NCBI GenBank assembly: GCA_039111635.1
Contig: JBCAQO010000001.1
Location: 3,906,001-3,970,000, forward strand
Length of the DNA: 64,000 nt
Source: Heterobasidion occidentale
Taxonomy: Eukaryota > Basidiomycota > Agaricomycetes > Russulales > Bondarzewiaceae
Reading direction: 5' to 3'
Notes under the pieces: model-generated
The model's database searches: none
Seen by the model: the letters and a program-made list of their open reading frames with translations, nothing else
What the model was told of the DNA's origin: nothing
Shown: positions 44,311 through 57,899 of the stretch, piece by piece
Numbering within the stretch: position 1 is the first letter of the stretch
How the letters are laid out: the number at the start of each line of letters is the position of its first letter
Made by a program: the position numbers and the translations under genes

Positions 44311-47300
44311 TCAGAGCGCGATCTCCACGTCCAACCTTGCCAAATACGAATACACGTCCGGGGACAAGCGATACCTCAGCATGCCGGCGAACATCATCAA
44401 CGACCGTGACATCCCCTCAGAGATCCGAGGCTCTAGGAGGGGATAGTCAGATCCACACATGGATACTAGTAAAGTGTGACGTACCGCTTGTCGACTGCTG
44501 TCGACACACCCGATGCTTTAGCCCTCTGATAGACGCGGCAATACAGTCCATCGTAAGCGACAGATAGGATTGCAGATTGCGCTGCAGGCATCGTGCAGAT
44601 CCCGAATTCTTCCGCTCGCCTCGTAATCTTAGCCACATCTCCATCGAGAGGTATCAGATCCGTCGACTGCAGATCTGTTAGAAGAGTTACGAGTTTCAGA
44701 TTGCTTCCAAAGAATATAGATTAGGGACCCAAACCTCCAGAGCGTTCTCCACCCTCCCATCCGCTTTCGCATTCGTAGCTTCACGGATGCGCAAGAGCCG
44801 GATCACAGTCTCTCTCTCCTTACCCACCGCCCGGTTTGTGCGTTCATAATGCCGGACGATCTCTGTGGCGGTCTGTTCGATCGCCTTACCCTTTTCGCCT
44901 CCTCCATTTGGCTGAGCCACAGTATTGCCGAGCGCCTGAGCTAGGCAGACGATTACGGTCTTGTAATCGCCGGCGAGGTTATACAGCTTGATGGCTTCCA
45001 GCACGCGGTCATTCTCCTCGGAATGCTTCGCCGCGCGCACAAGGATCTGTTCATTGAACTGCCGCGAGTCCTGGAGCTTGAGCAATGCAGCGCCTTGTTC
45101 GATAACGCCGTTCTGAGGCCAAATTCAGTAGTTGACAGCGAACCTCTGGAGGATGGACGTACGAATCTTGTTCCATCGGCCCGGAAGCCACCGACGAGTT
45201 CATCCCAAGCAGGGCCAGAATTAGCGAGGATGATGATCCTGCGAACGAGTTCAAGGGCGTTCTCCACTTGTTCTTGCCCAATACCACCTGCTTGGTCCGA
45301 GTTGAGTGACACGGTGTAGACGTACTGCAACGCCTCCTTGGCGTCCATTTTCACGAATTGGCGAACGTAGCGCCAAATGAGCGTTGGGAGGCTTAGCGCA
45401 GGCGGTCCATTGGGGGTCAGCGTCACTGATATTGACATCAGCAAATGTGATGGCAATGCAGAAGAATACAACACACGCGTCATGTCTGAGGTTTCCGTTC
45501 GAGAGGGCACACGGAGCAAGCCATGATACGAAAGCGCGATGGCCAAGTGAACGGCTTCGATTTCGGTCTCGGGATTCTCCCACATTGCTGCAACAGCCTG
45601 CAGAAGAATGAGTGCCGTTGCATCGGACGGGCATGAAGAAATTGTTCACCCGCTCAAATTGACCGCATAAGAGTAAGATGGAGGCCCACAAGCCGACCTT
45701 GCCCGTCTTCTGGCCGGGCGGGCCTTCGAAGTGTCGCTCCCCATATCCAAGCAGGGTTTCCGCCAGACCGCGAAGGCCGCCATTTTCTTCCTCGTCAACC
45801 TACGCCCAAAGCATTAGAGACAACGCCCTGAATATCACAAGTAGAAACTTACCATCGCAAGCTGGAACCATAGCCAATCTTCAGTCGTGGCAGTGACTAA
45901 AGGCACAGTGCGTCTCGAGGGGTCCAGTCTGCCCATCAACTTATATAGAGCCAGTTTGAAAGGGTCGACGGTCGTGGAATGAAGCATGTGCGCATTGTAT
46001 ATCGACTGGATATGATCGCGATGTGGTTTTGGAAGCCTGAAAGACCTTTGACATCGAAGCACAATCTTGGGACAGTGAGGAGTTTTGCTTACCGCCTATC
46101 AGGCGACTCTACCCAGGTTTTGAAATGCGACACAAAGCTATCTTCTCGATGCTCAATTGCTTGCTGGTACTTGAATGCCTCCGCAAGCGCTTCCTGAGCG
46201 TGGCCCGTCCGCACCAAGTAATACAACTTCGCCCAGAGGGGTTGACTGCCAACCAACTACACGAAGCATCCCCTTAACCTTCCAACATCACCCCAAAGAT
46301 GCAAGCGATCACGCACCTCGATCCGATCTTGCCACTCCCCATTCCGGTAATACCGAACCAACAAGAACGCGCGCACCTTGTTCGCGACGCTTGGGTCTCC
46401 GCCTAGTTTCGCCTCGAACGGCCGCGCCAGCACTGCGCGGTCCAGCACATCAAAGTATTGCTCCTCCAACGCCTCACGCCCGCCTCGCGCGATCTGTCGG
46501 CGCAAGTCTACAGCGTCGCGAGATGCCGGGTCTCCAAGGTACGCGCGCGCGTACTTGCGCTCGAAGAGCGGCGTGTTGAGGATGTGCGCGCCTGCGTGCT
46601 CAAGCGGCGGGAGCGCGGGCGGCTCGCCGGAGATCTTGGCGAGGATCCGGAAGTTTTGGATGATCTGCTGGTTTGCCTCTGGGCTGACGGTCAAGGAGGC
46701 TTGGATGAGGGCGTGTACAATGGGGTACGAGACGCCGCGTAGGCGCGCAGCGTTCAGTTCGGTTATGGCGCGGTCGTAAGCCATCATCTTATTCTGCATT
46801 TGCAAGGTCGGGCTTGGGCCTGTGCTGAGCTGTTCACAAGTTTTGTAGCTTCAGCCGCGCCATGGAAGAGGTAGAATCATACTCACTGCTAAAGAATTCC
46901 TCCCGCGCTGATTTTTGTCCCACTTGGCCAGCGACTGATTGTCACCCGCGACGCGTCCCCCGAGTTCTTCGAACACCCTCTTTTTGCGCGCATCCCAGTC
47001 CTTTCGACTTCTCTCCTCCAGAATCCGGTAGAAATCCTCCTGTGTTTCCCTCCGGGCCTCCTCAATAGTTGATATAATATTTTGTTCGTGCGCGTGGCGT
47101 AGATATCCCGCGACATCTGTGTCTTGAAGTGGTCGAAGTGGCGAGAACGTGGTGGAGGTGTTTAAATGCGCTATGGCGTTGGCTAGAGCGGGTGCATCAA
47201 CGTGCGCCTGGGCCAGCAAATAGTTCCTGCAAGCATAAACACAAAGTCATCAGGGATTGGTACTAAATGTTGCCTCTCAAAGGGCACTCAACGTACGCGC

Positions 47301-47460
47301 GCCCACTGTCTGTAGCAGCACCTGACTGGCGAGCGACGAGGCGTCTTGACTGCGCCTCTATTTGATCAAGTGAAAGGTTGACATGAGGGAGGTCGGGTCT
47401 TGAGAGGTGCGAGGTCAGAGCTTTCGACGAGGTCAAAAGCGCGGAGAGGTCGGAGGCCAT
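44311..47460 (-). CDS. NIC96: Nuclear pore scaffold nucleoporin Nic96/Nup93
   Basis: The start is MASDLSALLTSSKALTSHL. The N-terminal part carries a predicted coiled coil (STIEEARRETQEDFYRILEE) where Nic96 binds the Nsp1-Nup49-Nup57 complex. The long helical solenoid follows with NKMMAYDRAITELNAARL, GVSYPIVHALIQASLTV, RKYARAYLGDP and VRAFLLVRYYRNGEWQDR, then the tRNA-export-mediator-like ACE1 fold. Near the C-terminus are LLRIREATNAKADGRVENAL and LSVAYDGLYCRVYQRAKA, split by introns. The last exon reads ISEGMSRSLMMFAGMLRYRL and ends VEIAL at 44311. The total, about 850 aa, fits the family. The protein forms part of the inner ring of the nuclear pore. The final intron boundary is not certain to the base. 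Confidence 0.92.
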
Positions 47461-47905
47461 ATTCAGATCCGCAAGCCACGATAGCACAGTAGAAGCAGAT
47501 GTATAATTAAGCTATCTCCACGGATGCTCACAGTCTTTGCCTTTGGGAGTGTTGGTAGAGGAACAAAACCGTGGAGAGTGGCAATTGTTGAACGCGACGC
47601 GGACAAGACCTCCAAACACGCGCGCCACTTCGCTATACTTTCCCACAACCGAGTCTTAGAAAAGCTCATATCGTTCGTCGATTTATACATATATATCAAA
47701 AATAAGCTAAACAGATAGGGCGACTAATGATTCATTCACAGGCATGTTCCAAGGAGGCTGTTGCCCACAGGCACTGGCTAGAAGCTTCGTACTTACGCCA
47801 ACTCAATTCACCGAAGATACTAGCAATTTATTTCAACAATGATCGTTCCAAACGTGATCGCAAGATAAAGGGCAACCCACTCATGATAGATCCATCGAAG
47901 GCCCG
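47461..47905. other. Intergenic: NIC96 promoter and SMN 3' end
   Basis: About 445 bp. No additional coding sequence was found. Confidence 0.45.
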
Positions 47906-48948
47906 CTATCGTTGCGTCGAGATCAATTCCTCCTCAACAGTCGCGTCGTCTACGTCGTCTGCTTCGCCCGATTCTTGATCTTTGTCCTCTTCCTCACCTT
48001 CATTGGAAGGAGCTGATGCTCCCGGTTGCTTCTTATGGCCCTGAATGTAAGGTTAATACGTGCGTACGAAGAGATCAAAGCGGCCGCATACATGATAGAC
48101 GGCAGTCCAATAGCCTGCCCAGTACATTGCACCTAGCGCACGGTTAAACGCCTCGTCTTGGCTCACGGAACCTTCAGGCGCTGTCGCTAATTGATGACCA
48201 TCAATGCTGGGGACGCGTGGTATGATCGCAGAGTTCAGCGACGCGTCATGATGGGGAACAAAGCTCTCAAAGTTGATGGGTTGCGAGTCATCGGCATTCA
48301 CTTCTGGAGCGATGTTGGTCTCTGGCTTCTGAGGGGATTTTCTAAGCTTTGAGGGGGGCGGTGGGACATTATACCATCTAAGAGCAATTGTCAGGCGCGA
48401 AGAAGGAACAGCAAGTGAGCGGCGTACAGAGGAGATTTTTTCACCGGTTCATTTTTCCACGACTGATCTGTGCCATGGAATCCCTGCCCGAAGAGAATGG
48501 TAGTTGAGCGAGACAACCGCAGAATGCATAACAGACATACCTCGTATTCTGCTGCCGCTGACTCCCATGCCTCGATCAATGCCGAATCATCCCAAATCTC
48601 GTCGTGTGTCAATTCCCTGCTCTCCTCCCCTTCCTCTTCTTCATTTGCTTCTTCCTGTCCCTCTTCCTCCGGGCCAGGTATGACTCGATTGGTCATGGAT
48701 ACAGATGATTCATCATCATATGGCATCTGTTGCGCGGCGCTCCCTGGATCGTCCCAATGCTGGACGTGATGCTGAGGCTCTGCGACCCTTCCGTACTGGC
48801 GGCCATTGCGCGGATTAGACCGCTTCCGCTTCTTAGAATATGGCCCAGTTGAAGACCTTTCTGATAACTGAGGTGCTACTGATGGGCCTGCATGCGGGGA
48901 GTTTGTAGGGACAATGTCGTCGTAGGACACTATTGGTCGCTTCGACAT
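47906..48948 (-). CDS. Survival motor neuron (SMN) homologue
   Basis: The start is MSKRPIVSYDDIVPT. Exon 1 contains a basic patch (SKKRKRSNPRNGRQ), an acidic run and the conserved Gemin2-binding helix IWDDSALIEAWESAAAEYE. Exon 2, GFHGTDQSWKNEPVKKSPL, is followed by WYNVPPPP and a proline/lysine-rich segment. After that come NFESFVPHHDASLNSAIIP and the YG-box-like helix ALGAMYWAGYWTAVYHV, which mediates SMN self-association in animals and fission yeast. The protein ends in an acidic tail, ELISTQR. No Tudor domain is visible between the two conserved ends, as is also the case in fission yeast Smn1. SMN with Gemin2 loads Sm rings onto snRNAs. Length is about 280 aa. Confidence 0.82.
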
Positions 48949-49222
48949 CTGGAGCGGTAGGAGAGGATGAGCTACGAATGACGTAATCAATTCTCTCTAT
49001 CTTGTGGTTCACACGCTGGCTGGCGGTAACTCTGTTCTCTCTCTGCAGTCTGTAGGAGCTCGTACGGCTTTTTTTGCTCGACGGCGGTGACTAGGACGTC
49101 TCTGTGCTCTTCTCTCAGTTGTTGCCAGTGCGCGGGCCATCCTTCCTTCTAATTCGAATGAGCAGAAACAAATCAATCATGGTTACAGACAGTATACATG
49201 CTTCGCTATCAGCAGTCGTATC

Positions 49223-52200
49223 CTACAAATCTTCCAGGTTCAACACAGGCCTCCTCTTCGCTTTGCCCAAAGACGTCCCCTTGGTGACCAAATAAATGTC
49301 ATTCTCCACCGGCTTTCGCTGCGGGAGCTCGTCTATCAATTTCTTCGCCTTCTCGGCACATTCTCGCAACTCCTTCTCGTCATAAAGACGATGAAAAGGT
49401 GACTTTGGTTCCAAATGTTTGAGGAGCTTCTTTGCATCGGTTGAGATGCGACTGGAGAATGAAGATATCAGCATCTCGGGAATGGTAGGTCAAACCGAAG
49501 CCTACTTCATATCCTTCTGGCAAAGAATTAGTTCGTATAACTTGTCATATGAAGCACCCTCCTTGCGGCTTCGGGTTGCGTCAGCCTCGTTTACGCGGGC
49601 TGTCTCCAACGTCCATTCCAAACACAACAGGAGATGTGGAAGGATGCCGAGGAATAACAGGCGATACGACCTCTTCTTCCAGTCGATTCCCCGGGATTCT
49701 TTCAGACAATCTGCGAACAGACGCGCGCGAGAAGCTGCTATGCTGTGCTTCCGCCTTGCAGCCTGTTCCTGGTGGTAACGCATGCGCTGGATCACGCGCC
49801 TGTACGCCCTCTGGATCTTCACTGCGGCGGACCGACGTTGCAGAGCTACGGGCAAGGAATCATCATCGTCCAAAGCTTGAGTATTCTCCTCCTCTTGATT
49901 GGTTTCCGCGCTGCTAGGATTTCTCACATCCTCCTGGTTGTGCTCGATTACGGATGAGCCATTAGCGTGCGCTCCCGAACGCAGCAATTGAGAATTAGCC
50001 TTCGCCATAGTCGGAAGCGAAGTATGGGCTTCTGGGTCCAGCAGAGCAGGGATATCTTCGATGTCGTGGAAGATTACCCGCCGCACTCCAGATGGCGTGT
50101 ACCAATCCTCGGAGTCTTTGTCCGAGTAAAGCTCCACAATCTCGTCCAGTGCAGAATTACCAGTAGAAGCCCAGACGGCCTCCTTGAGATCATTCCACGT
50201 CTGGGCACGCACGAATCTGGGGGCTTGTTGAGCCAAGAAAATAACAATCGAGGTGGAGACCGACTGACGGCTCGTATATGGGTGAAAACAATCTTTTTTG
50301 ATCTGTTGTCCTCAGCGAAGTGATTCCGCGAAGGATGGATTCTTGAAGATAACCGCCGTCCTCAATGTTGTAACCAACTACAGTGTATTGTCAACTTTTA
50401 TCCTATGGTGAGTAAATGGGCAACTCACGAAGGCATATAGCTCTACAACTGTAGAGAATCAACTTATTATTCTTTATTCATCACAGAATGAGAGCTGAAC
50501 AAACTTACATTCTCGCGATGGATAGCGCTATGGCTGTCTGAGTGTCGAGATCGTGAGGTTTGAAGTGAGACTCTAATGCGATGAGGTCAAATCGATGATT
50601 TGAGTATGTTGGCTTTATGATACACACCTTCACGAAGCTGCAACGAGTAGAACCACTCTAACAAATTCGGAACACTGTTCACTACTATCATGTAGAATCG
50701 ATGCTGTTGATTTCTGAAGTCCTTCCAGAGCTCCAGTACCCAAGCACGAGGAAGCGTCACGCCGTGAAGCGCTCTTTCTTGAATATTTCCAGCTAGAGCA
50801 AACAAGCCACAAATACGATCGAGAAAATGGCACATTGCGCCAATATGTACGTTGACTCGACGATTTACGACAAACCTACAGCGCTTGCAATTAGCAAAGC
50901 TACTATCATTGTTTATATGGCATACACTTACGCGAAGAACCATGCTCCATGGGTGAGGTCACGGCTAGTCAAGCCTTTCAGAAAACCAACGAAGCGTTTG
51001 AGGGCGTATCCCGAGCGATCTTGACCCATGCGCAACCGAGGGTGCCTTTGTTTCCATGAATGTACACAAGGGATTTTGTCAAGGGAATCGTCCATGATCT
51101 TCTTGTCCAAAAAGTACCCGATCGTAGTGGCTTTCACAAAGTTCGTGAGGAAGGCAGATTGCAGATCTGCCCTTCCTGGATTGAGGTTGTATAAAACATC
51201 TGGGATCCATAGTTTCACTACTTTTAAGGCCATTTCGGCCTCAGGAATGTGATTGATGCGAACAATTGATGCAGATCCGTGGCCAGAGCATAGGGGATTG
51301 ATAGCGCTGTCCAAGCGATCTAACCAAAACCTGACCATTATCCAAAATGAATCGACATTAGTGTTCATTATTCGGCTAGATGGTTGTATACATACCGCCT
51401 CTGCTTCATGCGAGCTGGGAAGTCACCAACCGTTAATTTTTGGTATATATTGACGATGAGGATTTGTTGAAGAGTGAACCTGATCCTTCGATTGAACCAA
51501 TCGGCATCCATGTTGTGCGCCAACTGACAACCGCGTCCAGGACAAGACCCAAAGCCAGCAGCCATGCACGGGTTGAAAGTTTCCACGTACGAGCCCTTGG
51601 CGATCTCGTCGATAATTCTATCTCGCAGTCTCGCACTTAGATGTCTTTGCAAGCGCTGCGTAAACTGCCAGGTTGATACCGGGATCGTCTCCTGTTCTTG
51701 ATTCAAGTGCTCCGGATGGAACAAATCACCAAAGTATGTCCGGGGTCGAAGGAATACTTGGTCTGAGGTCGAGTGACAGCAAAATAGCCTCTGGATAGTG
51801 TCCAATGTCGAAGGCCACTCATCGGTGATTGTTTGGTACATGAGATCGGCGTAAACATAAAATAACCGCAGAGACGAGACAGCCCTCAACTCCGTGGATA
51901 CATCAAGCTGGCCCAAGTCTTCAAATAGGTGGTCCAGACACAGCAACGCTGCAGGGGTATCCTCGAGAGAAGGACGATCGCAATACCAATAGCAAGATGC
52001 TTCAGCGAGGTCATATCGGATGCATAAATGCCTTGAACACCCCCGCCTTGACATTGAGAGACATTATTTCAGTGATGATCGAAGCATACGAAGTATCGCT
52101 GAAATCACCTCATGGACGTCACTGTCTTGTAGATGGGTAGGGTCGAGGTGTGTCAAGTATCCAAGCAGTTTTGTACTTCAAAATCTATTGCTATAGAAAG

Positions 52201-55200
52201 ATCGTTAGGCTGGACACCGAATGATAGGTGCATCCACAGTCGGCTGAGAATGTGTCGCATAGCTTCCTGCGACGCTTCTTGGTTTGCATGGTCCTGGAGG
52301 AGTAGTTCAATAGCATATAAAACCTGTCCTTCATCAGCATAGCTTTCGAGCCGCCTTCATGACATTTCCACACTTCTCCAAGAAATGCGCGTGGTGATAC
52401 CAAAATCTAGATCTTGCATGAACTCTTCTTGTTCCTCTGCATCATCGAACAATTCGGCCGCTTCCCTAAAACACGAGTGAGTCGAAGAAGTGAGTGTTCC
52501 ATGGATAGCAGACACATCACGCACTCGAATTTTTCTCATTCAGGTAGGCACAACGAGCAGTCATTTTGATGCGGTCAGCTAGTTCCAGATCGAGCTCGCC
52601 TTCGTGCTTTTTCAATATTGAAACGGCATGATCCAGCATATGAGCGGAAAGGTAGTAATGTGCCGCCTCATTGTACAGGGAAGCTTTCTCGTATGCTTTC
52701 GCCGCCTGGTCATACTTCTTACCCTCCACGTAGCATTCGCCGGAAATTCGGAAAAACTCTTGAATCTCACTTTGCTTGGATGTAATGGTCCCACAAGCAA
52801 AGAAAGCGCGGGCTGCTTCCAGGAATGCTTTCGTTGGGTTTTTGGTGACCTGCTGCGCCTGAACTCGGAGCTGGTAAGCGGATGCCACTGATACTTCGCG
52901 CTCCATGTGAGCACGCTTAAAAGCATGGATGGCTTGCTGGTACTGGTGGCGGTCGAAAAGCCCCTTTGCTCTGGCCGTCCACTCCTCTGGCTTGGATCGG
53001 ACAGCAAATCTTGACATATCATCGGTGCCGGGAATTCGGACTTCTACCAGATTGTTGTAGCCCAGTATGTCTGAGAAACGGTGTGAAGATGAGTGTACAT
53101 CTCAATCGATTGTCAGAGCACTTACCCTCATGGGCGCGCAGGCATCGGACTGATCCAAGAACCACAGATTTTTCCGTGCTCGTGTGACTGCAACATACAA
53201 GAACTTCAACTATAGAGTGGAGCGCTGAGTAAGTGCACTTTGGCTGCGATTCGTGATCGACGAACCTCATTCCCAACCCCTAGGTTGTCAGTTCCCGTTT
53301 GAGTTGAGCCTAAACCGTTGGAGGCGGCCTGGATGATCCGCCGCCATTGGTTCCGGTCAACTTGTGAGTCGACGAAAAAGTTGTAGATAAGAACCTATGA
53401 TGGCTTTCGACATGAGTGAAGTCCAATTGACCCTGCTTCAAGGTGCCTACATCATCAAATTCCAGGCCTTTACTTTCGAACAATGTTCTGGTAATGAAAA
53501 TTGACGCATTAGCAACGTCTCATACGAAAAAGGTGCTGGAAGGACGTGCAGAACCATGCCTATATTTCCAATCCTCTTCTCCAACTCTTCTCTAGCAGTG
53601 GCATCTCTTACAAGGATGCCTATCATGGATTATAATCATTGAATACCGCGTGCAGAGTTTAATCAGTGCTTACATTGATTGTGCCCTAATTCAATCATTT
53701 CGTTTCTATATAATCATGGTTTGTTAGTGTGGATAAAGACTACCAATGGACTGACGCACTCGGAACTGGAGAGGAAGTTTGAAAACTCGAATCCATCCCA
53801 TCCATCGAAAAACACAGGCCTGATCCCATCTACCAAGCCTTTCTCCCTATCCAGTATATCAATCGAATCACTCCAGAAGTTCTTGATCAGCTCAATGATT
53901 GAATGAGCACAATTAACGATACCCGCATGAGAGCGATAATTAGTTAACAATTTGAAGAAAACAGGCTTTTTCAAAGATACTGATCGCGCGGATTTTTTCT
54001 GTGTAGTTGTTTTTCAGTGATGCTATAACTTCGTGCTGGCAGATGCATTACCTCCATTTCGTATAGAAATGATGTCAAATCGTTGAAACGGAAAGCGCTC
54101 CCGAACGAGATAGTTTGGGCCGTGTCTCCAGCCCAGAAAAGGCCATTTGGGTTCTTGCATACACACCAAAGCACTGAAATCGGAAGAAATCAGAGCGAGA
54201 GACATATTCCGACGAACGAAACCTACACAATGCATCTATGAGAAGGATGTCCTGAACTTCATCAACGTATCTAGTGGACATTGCATTAGCTCATTAGCTC
54301 ATATATTTATGTACAGTACCAATAAACCCACAAAAAGTCGACTTTCTTTCCAGGGAATCCGTTCTCTTGAATACCTTTGAGCACATTGTGGGTTCTGTAT
54401 ATGCACAACTCGTCAGGTCTCATGCCAGTAGAACGATCGAGGTCATATCACCTGTCCGCGGCATCCCAGTCTCCACGCTCCCTCTTGATCTTCAAATAAT
54501 GCTCAAACAAGGTATACACTGTGTCTCGTGCTGATACGAAGGCAGGATATTTCCGGGTACTAACGTTCTCATAAGTTGTCCTATCAAGCCGCCTCATTTG
54601 ATGCTTCAGGGTTTCTTGCGACCCCTTGATTACTCCTGTCCAGACTTAATCAGCAGTTCTTTTGGTTATCAAATCGCTGAGGAACTTGCCAACGAACTCT
54701 CCGAAAACCATCCACGGCACTGTAGATAAAGCCTCAGAAAAAATCGATGCCATCTATATGATGCTTACCAAACCCCTTCTTGAGAGATCGAGGAAAACGT
54801 GGCCAATACCGATTCTTGAACGTCTCGTATGATACGAAGTCCTCTCGCTTGATTGTCAATAACGGGTTTCGACGTGGAGCCTGTCTCTGTGCGTTGGCTT
54901 CCAAGAATCCGGCCTTGGGCTGTGAATCGGCGTTGATGAGCTTCGCGAGCTAGTCATATTGACCATAAGCAGTTAAGAAAAATTATTTGCACAATTGGGC
55001 GCTCACTATGTCGACAGTGATAAACAACGGGAAATGTTTATCTGAAAGCTCACTGAATCTTTTTGGTAATTCATCGCGCCAATTAACGTCTTCTTCGATA
55101 TCAACCAAGCCTCGGTCGCTGTGTGCTCTCCATCGCTCAAGGAGGTCCCCTATGTGCTGCGGTGTGTTGGATTCTCCTGCAATCGATCTTAGAAACTTGA

Positions 55201-57850
55201 TGAAATATTCCTCGACTTTGTCGGCTAGGATACGAGACTGTGTAACGAAAACCTGGCGCGGTCGAGGGCTGGGACAGCCTGACTGCACCCACGCCCTCTC
55301 TATTCCAAACATTTTGAACAGCATGGTAGTCGTTTTACTGTTTAGCCCTCGCAAGTCATCATCGGCTAAGCCATTCTGAATAATGTGGCTCACCCTGTTC
55401 CACTCCTGCCCAAGACATAACACGAGTGTGTATGCTCAACAACCTTTTGTTCTTGAGGTCTAGATAAACATCCCGCCTTCTCATGCATATTGTGAGCAAT
55501 AATTAGATACCTTGATGCTTACGAGATGCGGAAGATGTGGGCCACGGCTTCGTCTGTCAAGAGATCTAAAGCTCCACTTATGAAAGAGCTATGTGAAATA
55601 CCAAGACTGGTAAGACCTACTGTTGAGGAAGCTCTGATATGATGATAGATATCAAAAAACAATTCAACAAGAGTGCTTGACGACACTTACTTGAGATGCA
55701 GCGACGTATTTCTCCAGGCTACAGTGTTCTCAGTAAGCGCAGGCTCAATATGTATGAACAATAATCGACCCACGCTAACAGAGAATGGAGCTGTCCGACA
55801 CATTTTTAGCGACCTTCTGCACAGACGAAGGTAAATGACAAACCTCCTCTAAATCCTTAGGCCCGATTTCGGGGATGTCGTATGAAGAACTACCACTAAC
55901 GGCTTCGGCCATAGCTGGAAAGGTAAGTGGAGAATATACATCTTCCCCCGTGCCACGAGGATGATCCCTTTCACTACACCTATACAGCGTGCATGGTCAA
56001 TTTCACGCCCTTGATCGAACATGGACAATGAAGTGAATACCTATCGCAGTATGTCTTCCCAAATTGTCGTGCTTTGACCTGGGCCAGGTTGTCCCAGAAC
56101 ACGCGAGAAATTTCAGAGTGGTTGAAGAGGCCATATATGGTCAAAACTGATGGATTCAGTTATCAGTGAATTTCGATGATAGTCATATCTACCTTGATGA
56201 TCGTACTAGGGCCGCATGCCTCAAGTTAGTACAAGGTTCGAGAAATGAGCTAACAGACGTACATCGGAATTGAATTCTTGAATGACATCGACTTGATACT
56301 GAAGCTCAGGACATTAGATTTTGCAGGCGTTCTGATCAATCCTGAACATACCACAATCCTCAAATCTCTGGGAAGTCTGACTTCATAGATTGAAATTGGA
56401 GCCTGGGAAACAGTGATTTGTTTCTGTGTTGCCCCTGAAAATCGACCGTTGGAAAGCTCCCTGGTATGAGTGGACAAGCTTAGAATCTTCAATGCGATTT
56501 TACAAGAGGCATATACCTGAGCTTGTTCCAAACAATTTCGAACGTCCTTGCGTCATCTTTGCGACGTTTTCGCAAATCGTCCTCAGCACGGCCCGATAGG
56601 AATATACGCCATTCGCCAAATCCTTCAGCACTCTCGAAATACAAGGAAGCTTTGAGGCCCTGTGTGACGATCGTGATGTCTAGCGCGTCTTCCTCACGTG
56701 CGACACTGGAGGTTGGATTCTGGACCGTCACAGGATGAAGGTTTGGTGTCTCGTCAGGACTAGCAGCTTGGCTAAGATACGCTTGTTTAAATGTGTCGAG
56801 AAGCTGCGGACGGCGAATGATGTCGAGAAGATACTAGCGTGAAATAGTTAGTTGTGTTACGATGGTTCGTTGATCAACGAAATACCTCAAGAATACCCTT
56901 TTGGTCCGCCAAGATTTGGGAAGCTAAATCCTTGGCAGCCAAAGAGCTCACCGGGACCCGAACATCCATATCACGGAACGGCTTCTCATCGAATACCATC
57001 GTCGACCGAGCCATCGCCTTGGACATTTTTCGACCTCGCAGAGGGTTTTGCTTTTTGTCCGAAGCCTCTTGGACCATGGAATCGTAGTAGTTCGCTATGG
57101 TAGGAAGGGCTGCTAGAACAGGGGGCGCCAATTCGACTGCTCGCATGCATAAATCGAGGTTTTTAGGCTCGTGTTCGTCTGGGTATGACGTTTGAAACAT
57201 GGCTACATGAAGTCGGGCTAGAAGCCGCATGGCCAGAAGATTGGGCTCGTAGTCTTCTAACATAGTCGGAAATTGGTCGCAAATCCAGTCACGTAGAAAA
57301 GAGAAGGTCTCCTGCTGGACGGCTGTGTAGATATCAGTACATTTCGAGGGCCCAGATGATTGTTCGTACCAGAAAGAATAAATTGAAGCACAAGGGGGCT
57401 CAGCATTGCGTGCTCAACGATGGTGGCCACAGTTTCGTTATCGATAGTCCCTTGCAAGACTTCGAGGGCGGTGCGGATGGCGGAGTCGTCGTCGTGCAAC
57501 AGCGATGGATCGAACACATTCAAACCTTTGAAAATAGCTTTGTCCTTGGACTGAGACTGCATGACGAGAAAAGATGAGGAACTGTTGATGCTGGGAGACG
57601 ATGTTGGAATATATGGGGAGGTGATAGGAGGTTAGAAGCAGCTGCGGAAAGCAATGAGGCAAACCCGTGGAGAGCCGTATCAGGACGCAAGAGTATTGCC
57701 GAATGTGCGAGCTGTGACGACAAGAGCTAGCAAACTTCCTCACACCGAGCGCTGAAGAATTCGAACATGAAGGAAGAAAGCCACAGATGCTCTTCAACCA
57801 ACAAGACACTTCTGCGATACAGAGAGCAACCGGCTCAGCCATATTGTGCC
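49223..57850 (-). CDS. Very large UvrD-like helicase with TPR region (TRANK1-like)
   Basis: Many exons in one direction form one gene of more than 2,000 residues. The N-terminal region has AIRTALEVLQGTIDNETV and MRLLARLHVAMFQTSYPDE. The helicase has CYVLGRSGTGKTTTM, with the Walker A split by a 56-bp intron near 55,340-55,395. Motif II is YVDEVQD near 54,260. LFWAGDTAQTISFGSAFRF and KLLTNYRSHAGIVNCAHSII are later helicase motifs. A TPR-like stretch (52,517-53,017) has KGLFDRHQYQQAIHAFKRAH and AKAYEKASLYNEAAHYYLSA. The C-terminal part ends with an IQ-like helix (AAVKIQRAYRRVIQRMRYHQ) and stops at 49223. The family is widespread in basidiomycetes and of unknown function. The 5' end is uncertain and may extend to about 58.46 kb. 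Confidence 0.85.
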
Positions 57851-57899
57851 ACATGGTATGCGTTTACTGTTGTATGAGATACGCTGACTTGATTGAAAT

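Noticed and set aside
55320..55400. Degenerate Walker A (LRGLNSKTTTM) suggesting a dead helicase
   Set aside because: The unspliced frame gives this, but removing a 56-bp GT-AG intron restores GRSGTGKTTTM.
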